DNA of 5,149 nucleotides from JAXHUA01 sp034189695 (GTDB lineage: Bacteria; Chloroflexota; Dehalococcoidia; E44-bin15). A program made the position numbers and the translations under genes. Location: contig JAXHUA010000023.1 of assembly GCA_034189695.1 (NCBI GenBank), forward strand, positions 1-5,149, read 5' to 3'. Position 1 is the first letter of the stretch; each line of letters opens with the position of its first letter. The notes beneath the pieces were generated by a model that was given only the letters and a program-made list of their open reading frames with translations, ran no database searches and had not been told where the DNA came from. Of the stretch, positions 5,149-5,149 are shown in pieces.

Positions 5149-5149
5149 C

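Overview
All confident genes in this GC-rich bacterial window lie on the minus strand, so biological order runs from high to low coordinates. In that order they are: an AAA+ ATPase of the magnesium-chelatase ChlI/BchI type (5' end outside the window), a von Willebrand factor A (VWA) protein, a 304-bp gap, an integral-membrane methyltransferase of the isoprenylcysteine carboxyl methyltransferase (ICMT)/PEMT type, a small SAF-domain protein, and the catalytic large subunit of a split UxaA-type (altronate/galactarate dehydratase-like) hydro-lyase. Frequent GTG starts, arginine-rich antisense frames and this gene mix fit a high-GC environmental bacterium. Chloroflexota or Actinomycetota would be compatible because both carry such AAA+/VWA pairs, but no phylogenetic marker is present and this is only a guess.

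Region by region (plus coordinates). 1-182: no confident gene; it holds a near-perfect palindrome centred at 69/70 and a repeated 9-mer, and possibly the 3' tail of a convergent plus-strand gene. 183-1334: UxaA-type large subunit. 1335-1419: spacer with two inverted repeats, one ending just before the large-subunit ribosome binding site. 1420-1698: SAF small subunit. 1771-2310: ICMT-like methyltransferase. 2311-2614: leader or intergenic region with a plausible sigma-70 promoter, a cluster of short inverted repeats and a doubtful 65-codon ORF whose stop overlaps the methyltransferase start. 2615-3877: VWA protein. 3883-5148: AAA+ ATPase.

Two transcription units are suggested. The AAA+ and VWA genes are 5 bp apart and almost certainly co-transcribed; together they resemble the motor and metal-binding partners of chelatase-like or MoxR/VWA remodelling complexes. 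No chelatase large subunit (BchH/CobN type) is visible, so metal chelation cannot be assumed. The methyltransferase, SAF and UxaA genes form a second probable unit with gaps of 72 and 85 bp, probably driven from the promoter near 2519-2547. The SAF and UxaA products should form a two-subunit lyase acting on a sugar acid or a related hydroxy-acid such as sulfolactate. The substrate cannot be read from sequence, and the methyltransferase may simply be a passenger.

No tRNA, rRNA, CRISPR array, insertion sequence or convincing Rho-independent terminator was seen.
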